From assembly GCA_022315425.1 (NCBI GenBank), contig JAIUPT010000042.1:1922001-1986000 (forward strand): a stretch of DNA of 64,000 bases. The letters are read 5' to 3'. The translations under genes and the position numbers were made by a program. This stretch comes from Pseudevernia furfuracea (lineage: Eukaryota > Ascomycota > Lecanoromycetes > Lecanorales > Parmeliaceae). Below the pieces are notes generated by a model. It worked only from the letters and a program-made list of their open reading frames with translations. It did not search any database and was not told where the DNA came from. Below, piece by piece: positions 33,801 to 41,162 of this stretch (positions are counted from its first letter, which is position 1; every line of letters starts with the position of its first letter).

Positions 33801-34526
33801 CTGCAAGCTAATAACGAAATCTACAATGGGTTCTTATTAAGTAATCCGCGGTTTGGTCTCACGCTAGAAGAACTCCGTGCAGACTGCGCTGCAAGCTTGG
33901 ACTCAACGCCCGGCCTATCATACGATATTTCATTTTTACCAAGCGAAGAGATTGTTATCAAGTCTCGACCGGCCTCGTCGTCGACTGTCATTTCATCATC
34001 AGCCATTGAAGCCGCCATCAAAGCGTTGAAACCATCGCTCTCAGCTTCTATCTCCTCTAAGCATCTTGCAAGCTCTATCCAACTCTGCGCACTCGACAAC
34101 TCGCTTAACATCACACGCCGTGAAATGGATGATCCTGCCAACAACGGAGGATGGAGCCAGGTGGCAGCCAAAGCCGCGGCACCTAGGACGGCGCCAAGGC
34201 AAACGGCTGTTGGAGAGAAAAGTGTGTATACAGTCCTAGGAAGCAAGCTGCGAGATGCAAAGAAAAAGAAAGAGGAGATGAAGAAAGCGAAGGAGAGCGA
34301 AGTCGTCGTAGACGACTGGGAAGAAGAGATGAGGAAGCAAGAAGAGGCCGAAGAGAAAGCCGTGACTGACTTTCAGAGTCATCAGGATGTATCCCATGGT
34401 GCTCATGACGGCGCACTCATTGACGAGAGGAACTCGAAGGCACCAGAAGAGAAGGAGACAGACGTGGAAGTCAGTAGGCAGAAGATGCAGGAACATGACC
34501 TGGTACCAGCGGATGCGGCAGGATGA
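30822..34526 (+). CDS. fap1: NF-X1-type zinc finger protein Fap1, with RING and R3H domains
   Basis: This is a single exon of 1234 aa. The N-terminus is disordered and RG-rich (about 20-230). A RING/PHD-like finger lies at about 240-300 (CPICTNEVARNSKVWSC...CWTVFHLSCIKKW). About nine NF-X1 zinc fingers follow (about 320-860), each of the form CG..C...L.CG.H.C...CH.G.C..C, for example CTRSCGRMLKCGNHTC. The R3H region follows (about 900-990; RLRFKPMPPHHRAFLRSL), then a charged coiled tail. Yeast Fap1 binds the FK506-binding protein Fpr1 and the rapamycin response; in mammals NFX1 is a repressor and E3 ligase. RNA/DNA binding by R3H and E3 activity by RING are family inferences. Length is near that of filamentous-fungal members. 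Confidence 0.92.
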   Translation: MASVESALITQLPNPTPRRRGPRRGGHNPSAQRGGQNLGSITQIPETSGSTSRSTNPSLTLRPASVAPSPNPSSAEPSSAEASANENGHLGNARGWGPRGRGRARGVGRGGEDRGRGEPVGGSRPSGDGQGYSHYGVHNGHNAGRAPGSGRQSGGRLTQEEPTPTQTISTLQADAPEFHPGQQHQQRPTNTRGGKAPQSNHRQPQAKAPRARKQSIPKSTAADIATRTHEDIAHGIYECPICTNEVARNSKVWSCKTCWTVFHLSCIKKWSTNEGSTQAQRRNENGDLPPPRQWRCPGCNLPKDVLPSTYTCWCAKEADPQSIPGIPPHSCGQTCGNHRILPKKCPHPCELLCHAGPCPPCSHMGPHQICFCGKKSTSRRCVDTNYDTGWSCGEVCGDPLPCGEHTCQKPCHEGLCGACEVPMDCRCYCGKEKQVIVCCERSDERLSKRALEARDDSTNVGEWTGTFDCGNQCQRKFDCGKHTCEKKCHPQELTTPHCPRSPDVVSHCPCGKTSLNDVSSASRETCEDPIPNCDKKCLKKLPCGHSCLQTCHADDCMPCLITVSISCRCGRTQSSTVCHQGSLEQPQCMRACRATLNCGRHECGERCCSGEKKAAERQATKRKLRPLGASRIIDEGFEAEHFCTRSCGRMLKCGNHTCPELCHKGPCGSCREAIFDEISCHCGKTVLQPPLPCGTSPPPCRFDCERPRHCGHPRVPHSCHGNDETCPKCPFLAQKPCLCGKKTLKNQPCWLSEVRCGEACGRKLKCGSHFCRKQCHRPGECEDVGKSCQQACGKAKKACGHPCEEQCHAPSSCREDKPCQNKMFITCECQHLKQEVKCNASKMSEGNTRKSLECDDECARLARNRKLALALNIDPEAHKDDHIPYSNDTLKMFRENVKWGQTQEREIRVFAADENEKRLRFKPMPPHHRAFLRSLSEDFGFDSESVDPEPHRHVAVFKTPRFVMAPMKTLAESVRIRTSAEASSAPAVETQKKLQANNEIYNGFLLSNPRFGLTLEELRADCAASLDSTPGLSYDISFLPSEEIVIKSRPASSSTVISSSAIEAAIKALKPSLSASISSKHLASSIQLCALDNSLNITRREMDDPANNGGWSQVAAKAAAPRTAPRQTAVGEKSVYTVLGSKLRDAKKKKEEMKKAKESEVVVDDWEEEMRKQEEAEEKAVTDFQSHQDVSHGAHDGALIDERNSKAPEEKETDVEVSRQKMQEHDLVPADAAG

Positions 34527-35591
34527 TGAGCTCCGCGATATCACGATGCAACAAGTCTCAAACAAATGGAGTAAGTCAATGCGCTGGTCGAGATCATAGG
34601 ATAACCGCAGTAGCAAAGCCTGAGCTTTACGTGAGTATCGGAATGGCACACAGCATTTTTCGTCTCAGCTAAAACTTGTACGCTAAATATGTCATCATAA
34701 AGCTGGCAATCAATTTACTCATAAGTAAGCTCTCTTTTTCTAATGAAAAACCGGGATCCGTCTTTCAAGTCCGCAAGCGCGACCAGAAACCCCTCCACAG
34801 CACATTGTGGATATTGTCAAATGCAGTCTGCGGTGAATCACCAACATTTACAACTGCCGCCCGCTTGGCATTATAATCATCGCCCAATTGACGATCCCGA
34901 ATGGGATCGGATTCAACCTCCTCCCCGCACCCCTTACCCTTGTCCAGCTCGACCTCAGACTCACTGGCGGATATGACTGGTGTTGAAATCGGCCTGTGTA
35001 GCATCCACTTGGATCCATAGGTAGTAGGAGGAAGCAGACGCGAAGCGCGCCCAGCCACGAAGCGCATACGCCTTGTCCTTCCCGAGAAGAGAGAGATAGA
35101 GAGAGAGAGTAAAAGGGTAATTCGTGTTGCCCTGTCGGGCCGGATTTGTATCCCCCGCAGACGCAAGACCGATTTGTCCAAGTGCAAGGACGCGCGGCGT
35201 CCGATGTGTCGGTACAAGCTTTGCGCGGAGCTTGGCAACTAACTACCTACATGAGGTCATCGAAAAGGTGTTTGCGCATAGGCTTCTTGCGATTTCGTTG
35301 ACGGTGGGGTATTGGAGAGAGGGATATCAAAGGCGCATACCTTGTCACCGACGAGCCAAATGCTCGGGACGGTAGGGGCCTGGGGGGGGTCCGGGAAGAC
35401 AGATGTTTTTTTTGGGTCCCCCATGGTTTTATCTGGGCGCTGCTGGAGACTATGGCGTGAGAGGGCGCAATCTGTTAGCCGCTCCGTAAAAACGAACAAG
35501 TCTACTTAGGGGTATAAGTAAGCCGAAAATCGTTAGGACCTACGTACGGGATGTTGGACGTTTTGTCGATCATTCATGCATGCTTCGCTTG
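34527..35591. other. stretch without secure gene
   Basis: A minus-strand frame (34765-35238, 157 codons, rich in Arg, Leu and Ser) might be a small gene but has no domain, and I do not call it. A GAGA tract lies at about 35088-35108. Confidence 0.4.

Positions 35592-35625
<34 letters not shown>
35592..35625. repeat. (CAT)n microsatellite
   Basis: About eleven perfect CAT units in non-coding sequence. The same triplet occurs in another frame inside PAM17 (57413-57443). Confidence 0.9.
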
Positions 35626-35876
35626 GATAAGTACTCTTCGGCGCGACGAGCTCAGATGGATGGGCCATTCAGCTGCACCAGCTATCTATCTATCTGTCCT
35701 CTTGCCCAAACACGGACGCCGGGAAAAATATTTGTAGAATATGTGTTCGAACCCCGTTGGATGCTGACGGGGTGTGCTAGCTAGCGGACCCACGAGGCTC
35801 CGTCCAATCCTGCGCGGATACGAGCCCTCATCATGCCGCCCAATTATTTTCCATTCTTTTTCCCCCGTTCCATCTA

Positions 35877-36419
35877 TCATGGCCCGGGAAATGGGCCAAA
35901 CCCCCACCCCCACCCCCACCCCTTCTTCCCGGTCAATGCCCTCTCGGGCGTCGTGTACTCGACTTTCCTTGAGCTGGGTAGAGCAGGCGCGGCGGGTGGT
36001 GGCCCAGTTGAGTTCTGCGCCCCCTTTGCTGTAGGTCGGCGTAGAGGCGTCAATAGAAGGCTCGTTGGTGGCACAGAGCTGCGTAGAGGGCTAGAATGTG
36101 GGTGGGCGTTGGCGACGTTGACGGTGGCGTTGAGGATTCCGTCTGGCCTGGTTCGAGAGGTCTTGTAGCGTCGTCTTCTCGGCGGTTGTTTTGGTAAGCT
36201 TTCACCCAATCCCTCCAAGACATCAGTTTCGTGTGTCAATCCGGCGAGGTGAAAAGGGCTGGCACTAACCTCTTCAGCGGCATCAGATCCCATGGCCTCG
36301 TCGGTCTCGACGGAGAGAACTGCTACGATGGTACGAGCCCGAGTTGGAGCCACAGCCAGGATGCGATCCAGAGTGCGAGCTTGATGAGATCCAGCCTTGG
36401 ACCCCAAGGCGCGATGCAA
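35877..36419 (-). CDS. doubtful hypothetical protein (180 aa)
   Basis: The frame is low in complexity and Pro/Arg-rich, with a Gly-Trp repeat near the end. Its segment around AVLSVETDEAMGSDAAEE resembles a translated segment about 430 bp to the right (VISIDTVTAMGSLTLAAE). In both, the match ends at a GAG|GTTAGT splice-donor-like junction. The true gene may therefore be spliced there and the rest of this frame may be intron or downstream sequence. No domain recognised. Confidence 0.2.
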   Translation of the reverse strand: MHRALGSKAGSHQARTLDRILAVAPTRARTIVAVLSVETDEAMGSDAAEEVSASPFHLAGLTHETDVLEGLGESLPKQPPRRRRYKTSRTRPDGILNATVNVANAHPHSSPLRSSVPPTSLLLTPLRRPTAKGAQNSTGPPPAAPALPSSRKVEYTTPERALTGKKGWGWGWGFGPFPGP

Positions 36420-36451
36420 GGCAGAGCCAGACCCAGAGCCAATGCCGTCAT
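36323..36451 (-). CDS. possible small hydrophobic peptide (42 aa)
   Basis: The frame encodes a very hydrophobic peptide beginning MTALALGLALP, with a second apolar part (LIKLALWIASWLWLQLGL). Together they could be one or two membrane helices. A TATAAATA lies 68-75 bp upstream on the same strand. It overlaps the 180-codon frame in another phase; at most one of the two is likely real. No family recognised. Confidence 0.25.
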   Translation of the reverse strand: MTALALGLALPCIAPWGPRLDLIKLALWIASWLWLQLGLVPS

Positions 36452-36518
36452 GAGGGAAAGGGTCAATAGAAGACGCCCCAGCTGAACGTCTTCTCGCTGT
36501 ACGTTTGCCCTCGGTTTG

Positions 36519-36526
36519 TATTTATA
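36519..36526 (-). promoter_or_regulatory. TATA box on the minus strand
   Basis: TATAAATA reads toward the small frames at 36451 and 36419. It supports a transcript starting near 36490 on the minus strand. Confidence 0.4.
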
Positions 36527-36709
36527 CCTTGTGACTCTGTGGTAGAGTTGGCCTGCGAGACAACGAAGTTTTTTCCGAAGAAAGAGCAGCGCGGCTTGTT
36601 TCTTCCTTTGAGTCCTGAACACGGTTGCCCTCCTTGATTTTAAAGGTGTCAGTATCTTCCAGCAAGTTTGAGGAGTTTGAAAGGCTGGTACTAACCTCGG
36701 CAGCCAGCG

Positions 36710-37729
36710 TCAGAGATCCCATGGCCGTGACCGTGTCGATTGAGATGACGAGGAAGAGCGCGTGGTCGAAGTGGAGTTGTGGTAGTTGGCTTCGGGGTGG
36801 GAGTCTCGAAGAACTGCTTCTTTTTCCGCCTCAACGGTCGTGTAATTCTTTTCTTTGACCCCGGAGCTGAGGTTGCAACGGCATTGGTCCTGGTGCATAT
36901 TTTGAGAGGCTGCCTGCTCGACAGTTGCCATACTGCGTTCGTGGGTATCTGAGCTGGTGTTGTACTGGGCTTGTTGGCTTGCGCTTTGAGAGGACTCCTG
37001 TCGAAGGGTCGTGCTTTCTGGTCTCTGTATGAATGAGTCGGACTGGACGTGTTGCCGTGCGCTTCGAGAGGTCTCGTCCGGTTCGTATGTGGTTGGCTTG
37101 TAAAGGTGCAGGCTATGCTGATGCAGGCTTCGGGGGACTCCTCCCGCAAAAGCCGCGTTTCCTCGATCGTGACCCTCTTCACTCGTCATCCCCTGTCTGA
37201 AACTTGATGCGTTGGGCTTCAATGGCTGTACCCATACTCCAGCATTGACACCAACGTCCTTCAACGCGGTGAATCTCTTGGCCCATTCTCGTTCCAACTC
37301 GTGAGATGGCAGATGCCCATTCGCCGAGTTAAAGCTCTCCCAGTTCGACTTCATCGCATCCACCTTGCCCGGTTCGAGGAGGTGCTGTGCGTTCTTGTGG
37401 AAATGCTCCGGGATCTCCAACTCGCCCAGATGCAGCGCTCCCCTGTACTCCGGCCGTTCGCCAAGTGCGACATTGGCCTTTTGCCGCGCCGACTGAACGC
37501 GCTTGGCATTTTTTCGGCCCCCCCTTTTGCACTCGTCACATCTCTGAGCGCCGCGGTATGGATGCCTATGGAACGCGCGTCGCAGCTCCCAAGGTCCTTT
37601 GGGACAGTCCGTGGTGTTTCCGTTCCGAGACCGCGCTATGTAATAGTCGTTGCAACGTTCTTGGGCCCATCTGTGGGTCAATATTGTGCAGCCGTCGCCG
37701 CAGTTTTTGCAACACCATTGGATACACAT
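36710..37729 (-). CDS. cysteine-rich N-terminal fungal protein of unknown function (339 aa)
   Basis: A single exon encodes 339 aa. The first 75 residues hold a Cys pattern MC.Q.CC..C...C...C...DCP...RCDEC, followed by a basic patch (KRGGRKNAKRVQSARQK), probably a zinc-binding module with adjacent basic region. The rest is Ser/Gln/His-rich and disordered. The same architecture recurs in the gene at 40314-41162: MC.Q, a CxxC, single Cys, CP and a CxxC before a basic helix. The two may be paralogues or members of a broad fungal family. The 3' end may be mis-modelled, because the stop lies inside the local duplication, where another frame reads VISIDTVTAMGS. Function unknown. Confidence 0.55.
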   Translation of the reverse strand: MCIQWCCKNCGDGCTILTHRWAQERCNDYYIARSRNGNTTDCPKGPWELRRAFHRHPYRGAQRCDECKRGGRKNAKRVQSARQKANVALGERPEYRGALHLGELEIPEHFHKNAQHLLEPGKVDAMKSNWESFNSANGHLPSHELEREWAKRFTALKDVGVNAGVWVQPLKPNASSFRQGMTSEEGHDRGNAAFAGGVPRSLHQHSLHLYKPTTYEPDETSRSARQHVQSDSFIQRPESTTLRQESSQSASQQAQYNTSSDTHERSMATVEQAASQNMHQDQCRCNLSSGVKEKNYTTVEAEKEAVLRDSHPEANYHNSTSTTRSSSSSQSTRSRPWDL

Positions 37730-39086
37730 CGTCAGAAGGAAAGATAGAGGTGGATGAAGAACTGTTCGGCTGCGGTGAAAAGCTATGAGATCTATGTAAG
37801 GTCAGTCAATGAAGAAGTGTATGTGAAGAGGAAATCCCGGTGCTTGAGAATAAGGGGTCTGGTATACCTATGTGCTATATTTAAGGATGCTCCCTCCTCT
37901 TTAGGCAAGTATATGACCGCCATGATGTGCGGGAAAAGATGCTGATCTCAGAGTCCCGGGGGGGAGGTAACTGTCGACTTTTAATATTGCATCCCCTGCA
38001 CCAGTAAATAACGTGGCTGACCTTGCATGAAAAGAAAAGCGCACGTTGCAAACAAACGAGCAGTTGTCGTGTAAACATGTGGCATATCGTGCCTGATCCG
38101 GCCACGCACGTTTGCATACCTTCCGTCCCCCCCCCCCTTTTCCCCCGCAAACCCGCAACAAGTCATTGCGAATTAAACTTTTCCTGCTTCGAAAACCTTC
38201 TCCGACGACGAAGAAGATTCAGCAACATCTGTCGCATGGAGCCTGACCGAGCGGGACCTTCCCGACGGTTTTGTCCTCGCCTGCATATCGATGCAGACGT
38301 TTTGGAGCTGCATGTGCTGATCGGAAGATTAATTGACTTTATCCTCCTGCCGTGGCTGCAGCCATCCCGGGCTGGGTCGGAACAGTTGCATTTTCTGCAC
38401 GGAGAACGTGGAAGACCCCGCTAGTCCAGGCTGAACTTGAATGAATGCGGTGGTCAAACCCGACCGTGGCCGAGCGAGCGAGCATAGGGTTTTAGGGGCG
38501 GGGTGGGGGCCTCAACGGCTTACCTGCCTCGCCTGCATGACATGCCATGCCATGCCATCCATTCGCCGTTGCCCTGGATTGTTCCGGACATCTAGACGCC
38601 GCTCGTCCAGCTGTCATGTCCGTCCGTCTGTCTGTCAGTCATCTGTCAAACTCGACATTCCCCCCTCTCCTCCAGGACATCGCCCACGTCCGCCCCCCCC
38701 TCATCTCTGAATAACCACTCCCGCACCGTCTAAAACCACCTCTATCCATCCATCCATCTCTGGCACGCGCAACCAAAATCCACGATGCATGAAAAAAACC
38801 ATCCGCTCTGCCTAGTCCCCGGGAAAAATCGAGAAATCCCAATCCATCAAACAGCCGTTGGGAAAACGTCGCCGCGTGTCCCGCGTAAGGTACTTTCTAA
38901 CCCCACAAATCAATAAGGACGAGAAGTTCCGCAATCCGTTTCGCCTTTCCCCCCCCCCCTTTCCCGCCCCCTTTTCCCCCCGTGCGCGGCGGCGGGACCG
39001 TTTCCCGCATGCAGCGGAGTCCGCATTCTTCCATATACCCATTCAAAGAAAAGAAAAAAATCCAAAGTCCCTAGGTGGTCTAGATC

Positions 39087-39122
39087 ACCCCCTTCCCCTT
39101 CCCCTTCCCCTTCCCCTCCCCT
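39087..39122. repeat. (CCCCTT)n microsatellite
   Basis: Four to five CCCCTT units in pyrimidine-rich non-coding DNA. Confidence 0.9.
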
Positions 39123-39635
39123 CGTTCCGGTGCTTCCATCTCTCTCTCTCCCACACGCACCACAAGCCCCGCCCCCAAAGGTTTTTGAAAGAAAGAGAAC
39201 CAGCTACTCATCATCAACCCCTCTCCTCGTCGTCGTAAAAAAAAATTTCCCTCGGAAACAAGGTTGGGGCGGTGGGGTCAAAGGGTCAAGTTAAGGTCGT
39301 GATGGGATGGGGGGATCCGGAAGTTTTTGTCTCCACTTACTGTACGAGAATTCCGGATGTGAGTGAGGGGAGGGGAGGGCGTGGGGGGTGGGGGGGTGCA
39401 ATGTAGAGGGTTTATCCAGACGAGAAAAAAAAAGGTGGTGTGCGTGTACTTATCCATTTTGCCATGAAAACCCGAGGGACCGGCCTCTTGTCCCCTTCCC
39501 TGCCTTGCCTTGGCTTTTCTACATTATGTAGGTACCGCCGGGGGGGGGGAGGGAAGAAAGAAAGAAAATGGAAAAAAAAATTGAATCCGCGCGCTCAGCC
39601 GTCCGAGGCCGAGGCCGTGAAGCCGAGGCTCGAAG

Positions 39636-39658
39636 CTCTCTCTCTCTCTCTCTCTCTC
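39636..39658. repeat. (CT)n microsatellite
   Basis: Eleven CT units in non-coding DNA. Confidence 0.9.
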
Positions 39659-40006
39659 CTTTTTGGGGCGGAGGGAAATGCGACTCGCATGTCCTGCGAA
39701 TTGCGAAGGCTGCATCATCGAGCCGTTGACTACATCACTACTTGGAATGGAGATTTACGTACGTTCATGTCGCTGTCGGGGTGGGGAAGGGGCTCGTGAC
39801 AGGATTTGATTTACCTGTATGAGTCTGTCTAGTTGAGGTTCTAGAAGCAAATGGGTCTTGCTTTTTTGTAGTATGAGTGAGTACCTTTTGACCAACGTAG
39901 TAGCAGTGATGGCAGGATGTGTTAGGATCTATCTGTCTGAGGTTTTGTGGATAAGCCAGTGACGCCATAGGCCGATGAAGGAACGAAGGGATGGGTGGCC
40001 ACACGA

Positions 40007-40044
40007 GTGTGTGTGTGTGTGTGAAGACATGACGAGTGTGTGTG
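40007..40044. repeat. two (GT)n tracts
   Basis: An eight-unit GT tract (40007-40022) is followed 11 bp later by a shorter copy, both flanked by ACGAGTGTG and GAAGACATGACG-like sequence. This suggests a local duplication. Confidence 0.8.
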
Positions 40045-40313
40045 TATGAAAGATAGGGAAGGCGCGAGTGACTTGACTCGACGCTACCGATAGTATGCAT
40101 GCATGCATCATCGAAGAGCCTGCTCGCCGACGGATGATTTTCAAAGACAGATGGGTCTGAATGCATGCTTGGTGGGGGGTTCAAATGGAACAAACAATCT
40201 TCCCCCCGTGCATCCAAGGAAGCAAAACTCCGTTGCAGATAGGTTGAGACCATGACAGGCCTAATGAGCTCTGGCTAGATACGCCAGCATATCCAGATGT
40301 CCTTGAAATTCCT

Positions 40314-41162
40314 TCAGAGCTGCTTTGCATCCTCAGATTCATCATTGTCTTCAAAGACGGTACACCATTGGTTGAGCTCCATCCGAAAACTCCATTCGGA
40401 GAAGGAACAGGTCTCGGTATGGCTCTGACCGCATTTGGTGTCATTGGTCATGGTAATGCCGAGACCGACCTCCTCGCGCTGCTCTTCTTGGTACAATGGG
40501 ATATCGAGCTTTGTTGTTGTCACGTCTTGCGGGTCACTTCTGTATGGGTGGTGCAATTTGGTTTCGTCGCGCATCTCAATTGCTACCCTGTCACGGTCAT
40601 CCCCCTGTGACTGCGGAACATTGGATAACGTGGCCGTAAACAGCTGACGAGACCGGGAGTAGATTCCACGTCCTTGTTGAGGGGCGTTCACGTTGTTTGC
40701 CGCCATCGTTGCACTGCTGCCGTCGAGCCCAAGTTGGTACGCCTGCGTTATCGACCTCACCTTGGAGGTGTTGAGACGTTTGGGTTGCGGAGAATGCAGG
40801 GCTACAGTCTGCGCGTCCACCACGCTAGCTGCACAAGTACTTGGCGGAGTCCATACCACGTTACCTGCCCCTATCCCTGCTGTCATCTTGTCTCTCTTCA
40901 GCTTTGCACGCCTCGCTCTCTTCTGGGCGTTCTCTCGCTTCCGCTGTTCATCCCGATTCTTACTGCTACAGTCTAAGCAGACCTTGCCACCATGGCCGGA
41001 CCGGGATCTGATGAGTTGGACCTCATCCACTGGGCATTCTTTCAGAAGAGGATTGATGGCTTGCGCTTTCTGAAACGCTTCACATGATTCTCTCATCTCC
41101 GGTTCCAGCATTGCAAACAATTCGTGGCAATCGCGGCAGTGGCGGTAATATTGTCTGCACAT
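40314..41162 (-). CDS. cysteine-rich N-terminal fungal protein of unknown function (282 aa)
   Basis: A single exon encodes 282 aa. The N-terminus carries MCRQYYRHCRDC, then ESC, KECP and VCLDC within 80 residues. A strongly basic helix follows (RKRENAQKRARRAKLKRDK). This matches the layout of the 36710-37729 gene. The remainder is hydrophilic and probably disordered, with an acidic end (FEDNDESEDAKQL). A zinc-ribbon-like fold for the first 80 residues is inference. No signal peptide or membrane segment. Confidence 0.6.
   Translation of the reverse strand: MCRQYYRHCRDCHELFAMLEPEMRESCEAFQKAQAINPLLKECPVDEVQLIRSRSGHGGKVCLDCSSKNRDEQRKRENAQKRARRAKLKRDKMTAGIGAGNVVWTPPSTCAASVVDAQTVALHSPQPKRLNTSKVRSITQAYQLGLDGSSATMAANNVNAPQQGRGIYSRSRQLFTATLSNVPQSQGDDRDRVAIEMRDETKLHHPYRSDPQDVTTTKLDIPLYQEEQREEVGLGITMTNDTKCGQSHTETCSFSEWSFRMELNQWCTVFEDNDESEDAKQL

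Larger units (their letters stand above)
36229..36760. repeat. diverged direct duplication (copies about 36229-36325 and 36660-36755)
   Basis: The two copies share GGCTGG(C/T)ACTAACCTC, ATCCCATGGCC and a following TCG(A)GAGA-rich part. On the minus strand both read ATGGGATCT...GCTG..GAG followed by GTTAGT(A/G)CCAGCC, so a start-like ATG and a splice-donor-like site are both preserved. The spacing is about 430 bp. Confidence 0.5.
37730..40313. other. 2.6-kb gene-free stretch rich in simple sequence
   Basis: This stretch carries long C-runs (about 38129, 38695, 38951), TCCAT-type repeats, (CCCCTT)n, (CT)n, (GT)n, G-runs (39540) and A-runs. Its composition is strongly strand-biased, pyrimidine-rich on the plus strand from 38.1 to 39.2 kb. 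The open frames in it are low-complexity products of these tracts. It probably holds the promoter and long leader of the gene at 37729. Confidence 0.6.

Noticed and set aside
35740..35780. TGTTCGAACCCC resembling a tRNA T-arm
   Set aside because: No acceptor, D or anticodon stem can be paired around it.
38858..39238. 126-codon plus-strand frame
   Set aside because: Pro/Leu repeats from CCCCTT and pyrimidine tracts; no conserved feature.
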